Assembly: GCA_021292105.1 (NCBI GenBank)
Contig: CM037869.1
Location: 23,388,050-23,452,049, forward strand
Reading direction: 5' to 3'
Length of the DNA: 64,000 nucleotides
Source of the DNA: Anadara kagoshimensis
Lineage: Eukaryota > Mollusca > Bivalvia > Arcoida > Arcidae
Shown: positions 23,612 through 33,866 of the stretch, piece after piece
How positions within the stretch are numbered: position 1 is the stretch's first letter
How the letters are laid out: every line of letters starts with the position of its first letter
Notes under the pieces: model-generated
What the model was told of the DNA's origin: nothing
Seen by the model: only the letters and a program-made list of their open reading frames with translations
The model's database searches: none
Program-made: the position numbers and the translations under genes

Positions 23612-25110
23612 AAGATATATGCTGATCAGAGCTAGATATATGCTTTTCTGAGCTAGATATATGCTGATCTGAGATAGATATATGCTGATCTGAGCTAGAT
23701 ACTATGCTGATCTGAGATAGATATATGCTGATCTGAGCTAGATATTATGCTGACCTGAGATAGATATTATGCTGATTTGAGCTAGATACTATGTTGATCT
23801 GAGCTAGATATTATGCTGATCTGAGCTAGATATATGCTGATCTGAGCTAGATATATGCTAATCTAAGCTGGATATATGCTGATCTGGGCTAAAAATATAC
23901 TGATCTGAGCTAGATATGTACTTGTCTGAGCTGATATTTTAATGATCTGAGCTAGATTCATGTATATATCAATTGTTTAAGAAATATACTGATATGAGCT
24001 AGATATATTCTGATCAAAGCTAGAAATATACTGATCTGAGCCAAACATAATTATGGATCTGAGCTAGATATATGCTGATCTGAGCCTGATATATGCTGAT
24101 CTGGGCAAGATATATGCTGATCTGAGTTAGACATATACTTATCTGAGCTAGATATACATGTATACTGATCTGATCTAGATATACATGTATACTGATCCGA
24201 GCTAGATATACATGTATACTGATCCGAGCTAGATATACATGTATACTGACCCGAGCTAGATATACATGTACATACCGATCTGAGCTAGATATACATGTAT
24301 ACCGATCTGAGCTAGATATACATGTATACCGATCTGAGCTAGATATAGATGTATACCGATCTGAGCTAGATATACATGTATACTGATCTGAGCTAGATAT
24401 ACATGTATACTGATCTGAGCTAGATATATTCAGATCTGAGCTAGATATACATGTATACCGATCTGAGCTAGATATAGATGTATACTGATCTGAGCTAGAT
24501 ATACATGTATACTGATCCGAGCTAGATATACATGTATACCGATCTGAGCTAGATATACATGTATACTGATCTGAGCTAGATATACATGTATACTGATCTG
24601 AGATAGATATATTCAGATCTGAGCTAGATATACATGTATACTGATCTGAGCTAGATATACATGTATACTGATCTGAGGCTCAGATCAGTATACATGTATA
24701 TCTAGCTCAGATCGGTATACATGTATATCTAGCTCGGGTCAGTATACATGTATATCTAGCTCAGATTCTGAGCTAGATATACATGTATACTGACCCGAGC
24801 TAGATATACATGTATACCGATCTGAGCTAGATATACATGTATACTGATCCGAGCTAGATATATTCAGATCTGAGCTAGATATATACATGTTGTACTGATC
24901 TGGGCAAGATATATGCTGATCTGAGTTAGACATATACTGATCTGAGCTAGATATACATGTATACTGATCCGAGCTAGATATAAATGTATACCGATCTGAG
25001 CTAGATATAGCTAGATATATGCCGATCTGGGCAAAATTTATACAGATCCCATCTAGATATTTCCTGTTCCTAGCTAGTTACATTCTGTTCCAAGTTAGAC
25101 ATATGCTGAT
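23612..25110. repeat. Satellite array, 21- and 27-bp units
   Basis: About 60 units are built on 'ctgatctgagctagatatat'. In the left third the period is about 21 bp. From about 24150 most units carry an extra 'acatgt' and are 27 bp. Units drift at both edges (near 23930-24050 and after 25020). The Ser/Asp-rich ORF here is a repeat translation. Confidence 0.92.
24679..24765. repeat. Inverted block inside the 27-bp array
   Basis: Between 24678 and 24766 about three units run in the opposite orientation ('cagatcagtatacatgtata' ...). Both junctions are single-base-centred palindromes at 24678 and 24766. At the left junction the arms match perfectly for at least 30 bases before the first mismatch. 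Confidence 0.88.
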
Positions 25111-25204
25111 CCTAGCAACCTTTAACCGATATACATCCAACACTTTCACTAGAATCTCCAAAAGTAGGATTTGAACCCAGGCAATGAGTGTTCTTTGATC
25201 TAAT

Positions 25205-25545
25205 CAAAAACAAACATACTAATCCATGTCCGAATCACAACCCAGAAGCAAAGTAAACACTTTGGAACTGACAAGTTAGGTTAGACACGTGAACTTCCAC
25301 CAGGAAAGTAAGGCTGGGTGCTCTGGAAGGGTCAACACCTCCTGTTTAACTAGCTACACCCGCCATGTGTGCTACCAAAAATGTGTGAAAGGAACATGGA
25401 ACTATGGGATGTCAAATTATATCCAGGGCAATCCTGAACACAGAGACGTCAAACTTATCAACAATAATGTGATGACGGCCATAAAACTTTTTGAGGGCCT
25501 TGATAAGCCGAGGCTTGCAATATACAACCATTTACATGTACATTG
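25205..25545. repeat. Dispersed repeat E, copy 1
   Basis: It shares 'aatcaaaaacaaacatacta', 'gtgaacttccaccag', 'ggtgctctggaagggt' and 'gagggccttgataagcc' with 32567-32860. Parts recur near 36903 (direct) and 37125-37347 (inverted). The short Cys-containing ORF is not conserved in frame enough to call a protein. Confidence 0.65.
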
Positions 25546-25789
25546 TATTTATTAATTTTGTATTACTATGACAATCATCAGAAAGATTGCACATGTTCAA
25601 TTTGTTGGAAAGACGGACAAGTGAAGCAACATTTAAATTAGTGGAACCTAGAATAGAGAAAGTGTGTAAGTCTGGTTGCCAATGGCTGGCGGATTTCTCT
25701 AGTACTTGTGTTTCCTCCTCAGAGCTGACCCCCAAAATATAAGTGAAATAATGCTGATGGGGTTACTCCACTCCACTCATTCCCAGCTG

Positions 25790-25975
25790 GGAACTCGGTT
25801 GCTAAGTGGTCTAAACCCTGTTTAGGTAACACTGTGGGTCTCACTATCTAGGTTTAAATCACATGCAGGTAGATCCTACAATTAATGCCTTGATATTAGG
25901 GAAATACTAGTACATGACTGGATGGTTTAACACCATTACTTCACTCCATTTGTTCCTAGTTGTATGAAAAGTCTA
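25790..25975 (+). repeat. Degenerate SINE, Ser/Leu-type head
   Basis: 'ggttgctaagtggtctaaac' is A-box like and 'ctaggtttaaatcacatgc' B-box like. The end 'tttaacaccattacttcac' matches the common SINE tail. Confidence 0.55.
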
Positions 25976-26112
25976 ACAAAATTCTGATCAAGTTCCAAAT
26001 GATTTTATTTGATAAAATTAATAAATAATAAATGAAATAAAGGCACAATTCAGTGTTAATTTAAGACAAAAAAACTTGACCAATATCCAGACTTATACTG
26101 TATAAAATGTAC

Positions 26113-26232
26113 ATAATGCAAAGTTTGATTAAAATTCATCGATAGATCTATGTGAAAGTTATGAAACAGACATGATTTTACACTGGTATACGGTGGACAG
26201 ACAGAACCTTACGTCTCGTCGTATATGAAAAT
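26113..26232. repeat. Dispersed repeat D, copy 1
   Basis: It is nearly identical over about 115 bp to 30305-30425 ('tcgatagatctatgtgaaag', 'cagacagaaccttacgtctc'). The nature of the element is unknown. Confidence 0.7.
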
Positions 26233-26575
26233 GTTCCACACAATTGTTACAGGGTATTAATCTTGTGATCCACTGGCATAGCCCATTGTTTTTCCCAATG
26301 GATACGGAATCGCATAAGATTAGGTTTCATATACAAACTTTATTTCAGGACTTTGTGATGTAAACATTTTCCAAAATGTTCCACACAAATGTTAAAGGGT
26401 ATTAATCATGTTATGCACTGGCAACCCCCATTGTTGAAAGTTTCTCTCAATGGATAAGGAATCATATATGATTGGGTTTCCAATAAAATATTTATTCCAG
26501 AACTTTGTGATGTAAATGTTTTTCAAAATGTTCCACACAAATGTTATGAGGTATTAATCATGTGGTGCATTATTA
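26228..26575. repeat. ~150-bp tandem repeat, about 2.3 copies
   Basis: 'aaaatgttccacacaa' recurs at about 26228, 26373 and 26525 (spacing 145-152), together with 'ggtattaatcatgt' and 'ctttgtgatgtaaa'. It sits just beyond the TMEM254 stop, possibly within or after its 3' UTR. Confidence 0.75.
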
Positions 26576-26602
26576 AAAGTTATGTATTACAATATAATAA
26601 AT

Positions 26603-26608
26603 TTTATT
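26603..26608 (-). promoter_or_regulatory. Candidate TMEM254 poly(A) signal
   Basis: Minus-strand AATAAA, 48 bases after the TMEM254 stop codon. Use is inferred. Confidence 0.45.
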
Positions 26609-26655
26609 ACTTTAAAATGAAAGAACTTGGTATATTAAAAATTGTTGTAGATAGC

Positions 26656-26764
26656 TCATCTGGACTTTGGTTTATATGGGACTAGTTTTAACAGTGATGC
26701 AAATCCAAATATAAAAGTCTGTAATACCCATTTACAAGTGGCTGGGGTATTTAATTTTCTGTCT
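26656..26764 (-). CDS. TMEM254: TMEM254 coding exon 4 (last)
   Basis: The acceptor is 'tattttcag'. One base completes a Gln codon; then 35 residues including WVLQTFIFGFASLLK, and TGA. This is the third membrane segment and cytosol-like basic tail. Confidence 0.94.
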
Positions 26765-29695
26765 CTGAAAATAAACAAACAATTTAATTATAAATAAAGG
26801 CAATACTTCAAAATGAAATATGTGCAGATAATACTATTCAAACTCAATTTATTGACAGGGTAGGGATATGCCAACAATCCAATCATAATGCAGGCAAAAA
26901 AATTTGAATGCAATCAATAGTCTGTTAAGATAAAATGCCTTTATTTTAATTTAATTTAAGTTTTACAATTTATCCACAACAATTGGGATAATTTCACTTT
27001 TATTTATTACTATTTTGTATATACCAATATTAGCACTTAAAATATAACAAAAATTGACGGTATTTTTTTTTTCAATAGGGATCTTTTTGCATATGGATGG
27101 TCACATGTATTTAAATAACCAATGTGGTAGGTCAGTTTGTAGAGCACTCACTTCTTAAGTGGGAAGTCCTGGGTTTGAACCCATAGTGGCTGATAGTGGA
27201 AAGTGATAATTCTGTTGCCAAGCACTCGGCATTACGAAATGAAAATCAGTTCTTTCAGATGGAAACATAAAATAAAGAACCCTGCTGTATAATGCCTTCA
27301 GAGCAACACACAGGTAATATTTCTGCACATTCGCTTTTAGCTTACAATGTCTCAATATAAGTGTAATATTATTGGCTGAGACGTTAAACACTATTACTCA
27401 ACTCAACTCAACATGTAATTAAATCATAATTATCCCTGCCTTCTACATTGTACAAACTACTTACTGGCACAATTTATATGTATACACTGCTTCACCAACG
27501 TGGATTAGTAGTGTTACTACAGATCTGAAATACAACATAAAACAAAATTAAGTACCAGTATTGTGTAATAAAGGGCAATAACTCTGTCAAATCAGATTTG
27601 CCAGTTAAGAAACACAAACTTGTCCAAGATATCACCATGATAAACTCTTGTATCAAGTTTGATTAAATTCTGTTAAGTGTTGACAAGGAAAGTGTAACAA
27701 AAGTATGTATGTGCAGGACAAATCCTATATCCCCAAACTTTGTTTTTGAGGGGATAATGAATATGTTAAAACATGAAAATAAAGCTCCCGACTACATCAA
27801 TGAAGCAAGATTTTTCTTTGTTTTTTTTCTCTCTCCAACTATCCAAACAGATTTAAAAATGTAATAGAGTGGACATTAATGTGGTTGGTAAAATTGAATA
27901 AATTGAATAAATAAGTAGGTAAATATGCATGTTAAAATGCTTAACCCCTTCTCTATTGGGCATTTTTGGCACATTTCCTTCCCCTACGTACAATTTACAA
28001 ACAATACCAGTGTATCACAAAGTACTATTGTAACTCTAAAACATTTTAAGGTATCAACTTGTAGGGGAAACACTATGGTTGCTCATATAGTGCTTGCCTC
28101 ATATGTTGGAGGTCGTGGTTCGAACCCCAGGCAGGTCTGATCAAGACTTGAACTAGATAGTGACAGGGCGTCCTTCGGAAGAGACCTTAAAAAGCATTGC
28201 CCTGTGTCACAGCAGGTGTGGCATGTAAATGAACCCTCCCTGCACTTAGCCTGAGCACACACCAAAGGCAAAGGTTCTGTCATTTCACCTATAGCTTATG
28301 ATGTCTCAATATAAGTGAAATATTCTTAACTGGGACATAAAACGTCATTCAATCAATCAATCAATCAATTGAAGGGGAAAACCTGTATTTTAATTTGCAT
28401 ACCAATAAATATGTTTTATAGTGACCTCGATGCTATGATCAACTCATAATTATTTACAAAGTGTCAATGTGTGATGTCCCTTATCAAAGTAAACAAAATG
28501 AAGATTTCCTCTTTGCTTCTTTAGATTTTTGAAAACTAAAAAGAAAAGCATAAGTCTTTCCACTTGTTTAATTCTATAAATTAAAGGCAGATAATACATC
28601 TTAATAATTTCAATTAATAATAAATTTTGAAAAAAAACTTACAAATTAAAGCAAAATGAGGGATAATTTTCTCCAATATTTCTTCCAAACCTTCCAACTG
28701 GGCCCAATATTTCTGGAATGTCTTTTGGTGAAAATGTTGCCATCTGTAAAATAAAGTTTTATATTTACAATCAAATTTGTTTCCTTCTATGAAGTTGTTA
28801 AGGCAGACTGACTTAATACTCTAACTAGAACTGTCTCTTGAGAGCCAAATACCCCTGCTCCAAACATTAACAAGGGTTTAATGTTTAACTAACTGCTTTA
28901 ACAATGGTAAGCTACTTTTTGATATTGCTAACATTGTAAGACAGATATATTGGACTATACCAACCCCCTGACAAATCCCTGTTTTTACTTATTTTCCTGG
29001 CAAGTAGTTTCGTTATTGCATCGTTAAATTTGATAAGTGAACAAACGGTGAAATATTACATCAGCACCTAAGGGCAATGATCTATCATATGTATAATATG
29101 AATACAAAAAAACATCCAGGTGAATGAACATAAGACGAACAAAACCTGGGTGAGAGTGAATTAGGGTGAACAGACTTACTATATGGATAACTGCATGATA
29201 ATATTAATTAGCACTGTGGCCATCTTCTTCCCATCCCAGATATATATACATGCACATTATTTGCAATTTCCCACCCCTAGACAGCTAGAGTGAGGCTAAA
29301 CCACACTTATTTTAAACTAACAGTCAAACCTTTCTATCAATGCCACTCAAGGGAACTTGTTAGTGGCCTTTAAAAGCAGGTGGCCATTATATAAACTGAT
29401 AAAGGCAGGTTTGACTGTATTTAAACCATAAGAAAAGACATGTTTATCATTGTTTAAGCCAGTATTCACAGACTGAACCCAGCCATGTCACTGGAAGAAA
29501 ACAGAGACAATGAGCTACTAGATGCATGACAATCTGACTATTGGCCTAATATACATGATGCATCATAAGCATGCTGCATGAGCATAACACACTCCTGCAT
29601 CATCTAACCGTGAGAAGATAAAGTCCAAATCCAATTGTTCCCATTAAAATTGGATTTCCAAATCTAAAGAAGCCATTCCCCTTGTCAGGATCCAT
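26656..29695 (-). CDS. TMEM254: TMEM254 orthologue, four coding exons
   Basis: A small predicted multi-pass membrane protein of the TMEM254 family, whose molecular function is not established. Minus exons are 29695-29609, 28743-28643, 27524-27465 and 26764-26656. Splice sites are GT-AG and phases match throughout, giving 118 aa against 123 in human. Three hydrophobic segments are visible: about 14-33 (PILMGTIGFGLYLL), about 62-80, and about 95-112. Family hallmarks are IPEILGPVGRF at about 38-48 (human IPYQNLGPLGPF), LLIHVGEAVY at 68-77 (human WLIHVGESLY) and WVLQTFIFGFASL at 95-107 (human WFLQTFFFGIASL). The tail is basic (YKPKSR). The start is the first ATG, in the exon whose translation resembles the human N-terminus. 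It lies head to tail with PDCD10 and divergent from the TSC22 gene. Confidence 0.94.
27115..27415 (+). repeat. tRNA-derived SINE
   Basis: 'tggtaggtcagtttgtagag' (A box), 'gggtttgaacccatag' (B box), the body 'aaagaaccctgctgtataat', and a tail ending 'ttaaacactattactcaact'. It lies in TMEM254 intron 3, antisense. Confidence 0.75.
27465..27524 (-). CDS. TMEM254: TMEM254 coding exon 3 (60 nt)
   Basis: The acceptor is 'tgtatttcag' and the donor is GTAAGT. It starts with one base of a Leu codon and ends two bases into a Gln codon. SVVTLLIHVGEAVYTYKLC contains the IHVGE family signature. Confidence 0.95.
28066..28370 (+). repeat. tRNA-derived SINE with (TCAA)n tail
   Basis: The head has 'ctcatatgttggaggtcg' and 'ggttcgaaccccaggc' (B box). 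The tail has 'tctcaatataagtgaaatat' and ends in about five TCAA units. It lies in TMEM254 intron 2, antisense. Confidence 0.75.
28643..28743 (-). CDS. TMEM254: TMEM254 coding exon 2
   Basis: The acceptor is 'attttacag' and the donor is GTAAGT. MATFSPKDIPEILGPVGRFG continues exon 1 in phase 0. The exon happens to begin with ATG, but exon 1 supplies the first membrane segment, so this Met is internal. Confidence 0.9.
29319..29419. repeat. MITE-like palindromic repeat A, short copy
   Basis: 'aacagtcaaacctttctatc' at the left and 'aaaggcaggtttgactgta' at the right. It lies in TMEM254 intron 1. Confidence 0.7.
29609..29695 (-). CDS. TMEM254: TMEM254 coding exon 1
   Basis: 29 codons from ATG: MDPDKGNGFFRFGNP then ILMGTIGFGLYLLT. 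The donor is GTTAGA, weaker than the other donors. It aligns with human ...YFQRGSLFWFTVITLSFGYY and joins exon 2 in phase 0. Confidence 0.88.
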
Positions 29696-30040
29696 TGTGT
29701 GTCAATGTTGACTTTGCTCTTTCTAGTCTATCTGTTTGTCCTGGGCTCAGCCCACATTTCAGCACAGGAAACGTTGTTTACATGGGGTAATATAAATTGC
29801 AGAATAATGTGGACGAAACGAAAACGAAGTTTCAATAACACAAGCAAGTATATTTTCATATTGAAATGTTTATTATTATTTATTTTCTACTATATTTATT
29901 ATCATATATTTATGTAAATGTAACGTTTATATACATGCATCACATTTTAATACTCATTCAAAATTTATAGAAGATATTGCACGACGTTTAAATCGTACAC
30001 CGGATGTTGCGACCGTACAGGGCCAAAATATATTTTACTA

Positions 30041-30163
30041 TACAATCAAAACTGTCTATATAGGCCACCCAAGGGTAACAGTGGCATTTATATACAGGTA
30101 GAAGTAATATAAAGAACGATTAGGATAAAATTCTAATGGCCTTTATAGGCAGGTATATTTGTA
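30041..30163. repeat. MITE-like palindromic repeat A
   Basis: 'tacaatcaaaactgtctata' at the left and 'cctttataggcaggtatatt' then 'tgta' at the right; more diverged than the other copies. Confidence 0.6.
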
Positions 30164-30304
30164 TACCTATGTGCTCAGTTGGATCCAAATCACCCATTGA
30201 AAAAATGAAGAGATTATGTAGCGAACACGAAATTTATACACCTTGGCAAAAATCAGATCTGACCTTTTTACCGTGACCTTCATCTCAACACTTCAATACA
30301 TTTA

Positions 30305-30425
30305 GACAAAGTTTGATTAAAATTTATCGATAGATCTATGTGAAAGTCAGTATGAAACAGACATGATTTTACACTGGTATACAGTGGACAGACAGAACCT
30401 TACATCTCGTCGTATATGAAACTTT
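30305..30425. repeat. Dispersed repeat D, copy 2
   Basis: Near-identical to 26113-26232. Confidence 0.7.
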
Positions 30426-31004
30426 TGAAATCCCAAGATATTTTTTTCAGGTATGATGCAAGTTTTGAACATCGCCTTGGAAATACTCACATCATTGTAC
30501 AATAAGAGCACCACAAGCGGATCAAGATACACCTTTTTGCAATGACGGCAAAGTACTAAGGGACATGTAAACACATTTCTCTCATGAAGTCTTCTTAACA
30601 CGTGTCACATCAGTATAACATTATTTCAGTTTTTCAGACGCAGACAACAAACGTTTCCGATAAGTTCACACATCAATTTGATTTAAATAGTGCAATAACG
30701 AAACTGCTGATAAAAAAAAAAAAAAAAAAAAAAAAAAAACAAACAAATACGGGGAATCGTCAGGTGATTGGTGTAGGCCGAAATATCAACTGTCGTACGA
30801 TGGTAGCGATATCAAGAAGTAACTTACCATCGTTATTTTTAAAACGCAGTTAGTTCGGGCTAGCGTTGAAACACTATAAGCAGGACATTCACTTGGTTTT
30901 GATGATGGAGAAAGAAATTTCAGTATTATCGATTTGGTGAAATGGACAACCAATAATGCATTGTATGCCTGTGATACGGCAAATGTTAAATTGTCTTGGT
31001 TATA

Positions 31005-31275
31005 TGCCTATGGTACCAGGGAGGTACATAGACCACTGATAACACTCCTCCATCTAGTTCTGTTCTGTGCTAGTCTGGTCAGATCTTGTCATTTGTAACC
31101 CTCTTTTCTATTTATGATTGCAAACATGTTTTCTTTTCCCTTTAGTATTCCACTGCAGTGCTTGTCGTGTGATTGAGTTTGTTGGTTTTCGCAGTGTGTG
31201 TCCTATATCCATCGTCATGTTCCATCTCTATACTATAGACTGTTGTTTGGTCTTCTGTGTTTTCTTCCATAACTC
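31005..31275 (-). mobile_element. LINE 3'-end fragment
   Basis: It matches the plus-strand text at 45880-46180 ('ggtaccagggaggtacatag', 'agtgtgtgtcctat', 'gttgtttggtcttct'), which is the downstream end of the LINE described there. It is short and non-coding. Confidence 0.7.
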
Positions 31276-32566
31276 ATAACTCAACGTTATAGTGATGTTA
31301 AATTTAAGTGTGTTAAATTGTCTATCAGATTTTTATCCAATGCGACACTAAATGTTTGGGCATGTGCAAAATGGTGAACTCAACTATCCTGTGAAGATTT
31401 GGTATCTGACTTTAAACTTGAGCTGCTACGGTCGACTTACAAAAAAATCTTCAGGAATAGAAATCCAAGTCATCAATTTCACAGATGTTTTCATAGATTA
31501 TGCAAACAAATCCGCAATCAGTTTCCAAGTGTCACTTGAGATTTGCAACTAAAAATCATGCACTTGGAAACAGTCAACAAAACCAAGAACGCAACACAAG
31601 TGAATTATGAAACAACCGAAATAAATAAATAAATAAATAAAACTATATTGTTTCCGAGATTATAAAATTCCCGACTTCGGACGGACATTGTCCAAAATGT
31701 CCAGTGGTGTCACCAGGTTAACTAGTACTATTAAATTATTTAGATCATTATATAGTGAGGAACTGCAGCGCTAATATATAATTGAATAAAAATTAAGGAG
31801 AAACACCGATGAATTTCCTAAATGATGTAATTTTTTATCAAAATATATCCAGTCATACGCATTAGTTAGATCTTGTAAGTTTAGTTAATAAAAGTAGGTT
31901 ACAACATTTATTTATTTGTTTTGACAGATTACCTGTCTTTATTATATTTACCGACTAGAACACGTTGCAAGCCAGACCGGGTAACCTCGCATCAGAGCGC
32001 GCATCAAATTATGTAGAATGCATGCAGACGTTATCTGGCTCCAGTTTCACAATCGTTCCTTAACTAAGATTTACCTTTACATCTGAGAAAATTGAAATAA
32101 TTGTCCTTTTTATAAAATATTCAGCAATTTGAAGATTGGTTCAAGCTTGTAATATATGTGTTCTAGTTTTGTAGAAAATTGTATTTTGATTATGGATACC
32201 CATAAAAAAATTGCCAAAATTTTAATTTAAGGAAAAAAATTAGTTAAGAAAGACTCTTCTAGATCTACTGGACATGCATTTAAAGAGGAACTGTGTGTGG
32301 ACAGGTACATCTGTAGTAGAATTCTCTGATTTCTCCTTCAGTGTAACATGTTTCAGAAAACACTTTAGATGTAAAAATATCAAAATTCCCTGCACCCAGA
32401 TTTAAAGCAATGGGAATGGCATTTTAAATTATTACATTTTCACTATGCGGAAAATACTATGTTTCGGTTTTTCGCAAAATCAGGAATCTCAATCCCGAAT
32501 GTCTCAATACTAATCAAACTTGAAAATTAGAAATTTTATTGTAAGTTTTGTTTGAAATATATGGTA

Positions 32567-32860
32567 ATCAATCAAAAACAAACATACTAATTCATGTCCG
32601 AATTATAATCCAGAAGCAAAGTAAAAACTTTAGAACTGATAAGTCAGGTTAGACACGTGAACTTCCATCAGGGAAGTGAGGCCGGGTGCTCCGGAAGGGT
32701 AAGCACCTCCTGTTTAGCTGGCTTCACCCGTCACGTGTGTAATCAAAATTGTAAATCCTGGACACAGAGACGTCAAAGTTATCAACAATACTATGATGAC
32801 GGCCATAAAAATTTTGAGGGCCTTGATAAGCCTAGGCTTGCAATATCCCCGTGTCAACAA
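32567..32860. repeat. Dispersed repeat E, copy 2
   Basis: Same order of motifs as 25205-25545: 'aatcaaaaacaaacatacta', 'cacgtgaacttccatcagg', 'ctccggaagggtaagcacct' and 'gagggccttgataagcct'. The interior is partly deleted. Confidence 0.65.
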
Positions 32861-33614
32861 TTTATTTGCAAGCAGCCTGCTTTGTAATGTTACAAATCCA
32901 GTGTAAAGTAGGTGTAAGTGTAAAATTTACATGTTAAAGTGTGGAATTAAAATATTAAAATATAAGTTTTACAGATTATTTTCAAATATAAAATTAAGTT
33001 TCAAGTGTAAATGTTACAGTTTAGTTTTGTCTGAGAAATTATGGTAATGTTTAAATTTAATCAAATAAACACTAGATCTATTGGGTTTATTTTCTTACAT
33101 GTAATTATCTAGCTGCTATTTTCTAACAAAAATATTCGCGACCACGAGGTTGAAATTATTTAAAAAATACAATGCTGGCTCGATATGATATTTTTTACTA
33201 AGATTTTTTTTTAATTTAACAAATTTTTGCAATCTAAATTAATTAAATTGTCAAAAACCAAATACAAATGTCATTTTCAGGTAAGCTTTTAAAACGTGAT
33301 CATGGTTGAAATTTAAATTCCCATAATAATAATAATAAAATTATTAAGAATTAAAATTTTAAGTTAAGGAAAAAGTTTAGTTGAAAGCGGTTGAGGATGG
33401 GTCAGCGGCTTGCAAGTGCCCGTCCAATGTCGGGGTCTGTTTCAGCGACTAGGCCTAATTAAGCGTGTAGTTCTGATTATGTGACTATAATCTATAAAAT
33501 TATGTTCTACTGTAATTTTAACTTTATATTTCTATTTTACTTATTTTTTCATTCCAGTTTTCTTTTATTTTTCTAAGTAAAATTAAATTGAACCCGTAAT
33601 TAAGGAATTCGGTC

Positions 33615-33629
33615 AGGTCAGGCTGACCT
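33615..33629. promoter_or_regulatory. Perfect ERE-type inverted repeat
   Basis: AGGTCA GGC TGACCT is an exact inverted repeat with 3-bp spacing, the consensus oestrogen-response element. ERR-type receptors can use its half sites. It lies 251 bp upstream of the first ATG of the long TSC22 exon. Occupancy is inferred. Confidence 0.55.
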
Positions 33630-33631
33630 CA

Positions 33632-33639
33632 TGACGTCA
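33632..33639. promoter_or_regulatory. Perfect CRE palindrome
   Basis: TGACGTCA, two bases after the ERE-type palindrome and followed directly by 'cttccc', an ETS-like core. It fits a promoter-proximal position for the long TSC22 isoform. Confidence 0.55.
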
Positions 33640-33662
33640 CTTCCCATCATTCGTAGTTGCTC

Positions 33663-33866
33663 ATGTCCGCCGTCATACACTGTAGACTACGAAGGTGATA
33701 AGTGCAGGCAGTCTTGTTTTTCCTCGTATATTTTAACCCAAGAACAGAATCGTTTCAAAATGGTGTGAGTTGAAAGAATACATATGGAGGACTTATTTGC
33801 ATTTTTATCTCTTGCGGACATACCGTTCAAGAGAGATAAACCTCTATGAATTTGCATCACAAATAA
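33663..33866 (+). promoter_or_regulatory. Upstream ORFs before TSC22 long-isoform start
   Basis: Four short ORFs precede the main ATG: 33663-33698 (12 codons with stop), 33760-33768 (ATG GTG TGA), 33784-33849 (22 codons with stop) and 33846-33866 (7 codons with stop). The last stop, TAA at 33864-33866, overlaps the main start as TAATG. The cap site is unknown, so the first may not be transcribed. Confidence 0.6.

Larger units (their letters stand above)
29700..33600. other. TMEM254-TSC22 intergenic region
   Basis: Holds repeat A (30041-30163), repeat D copy 2 (30305-30425), a run of about 28 A (30711-30738), a LINE fragment (31005-31275) and repeat E copy 2 (32567-32860). The remainder is AT-rich and without recognised genes. 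Confidence 0.45.

Noticed and set aside
24739-24933. Ser/Asp-rich repetitive minus ORF
   Set aside because: It is produced by the 27-bp satellite and depends on the inverted block.
29161-29260. Alternative first exon for TMEM254
   Set aside because: A minus donor (GTAAGT) is present, but the translation does not resemble the family; 29609-29695 does.
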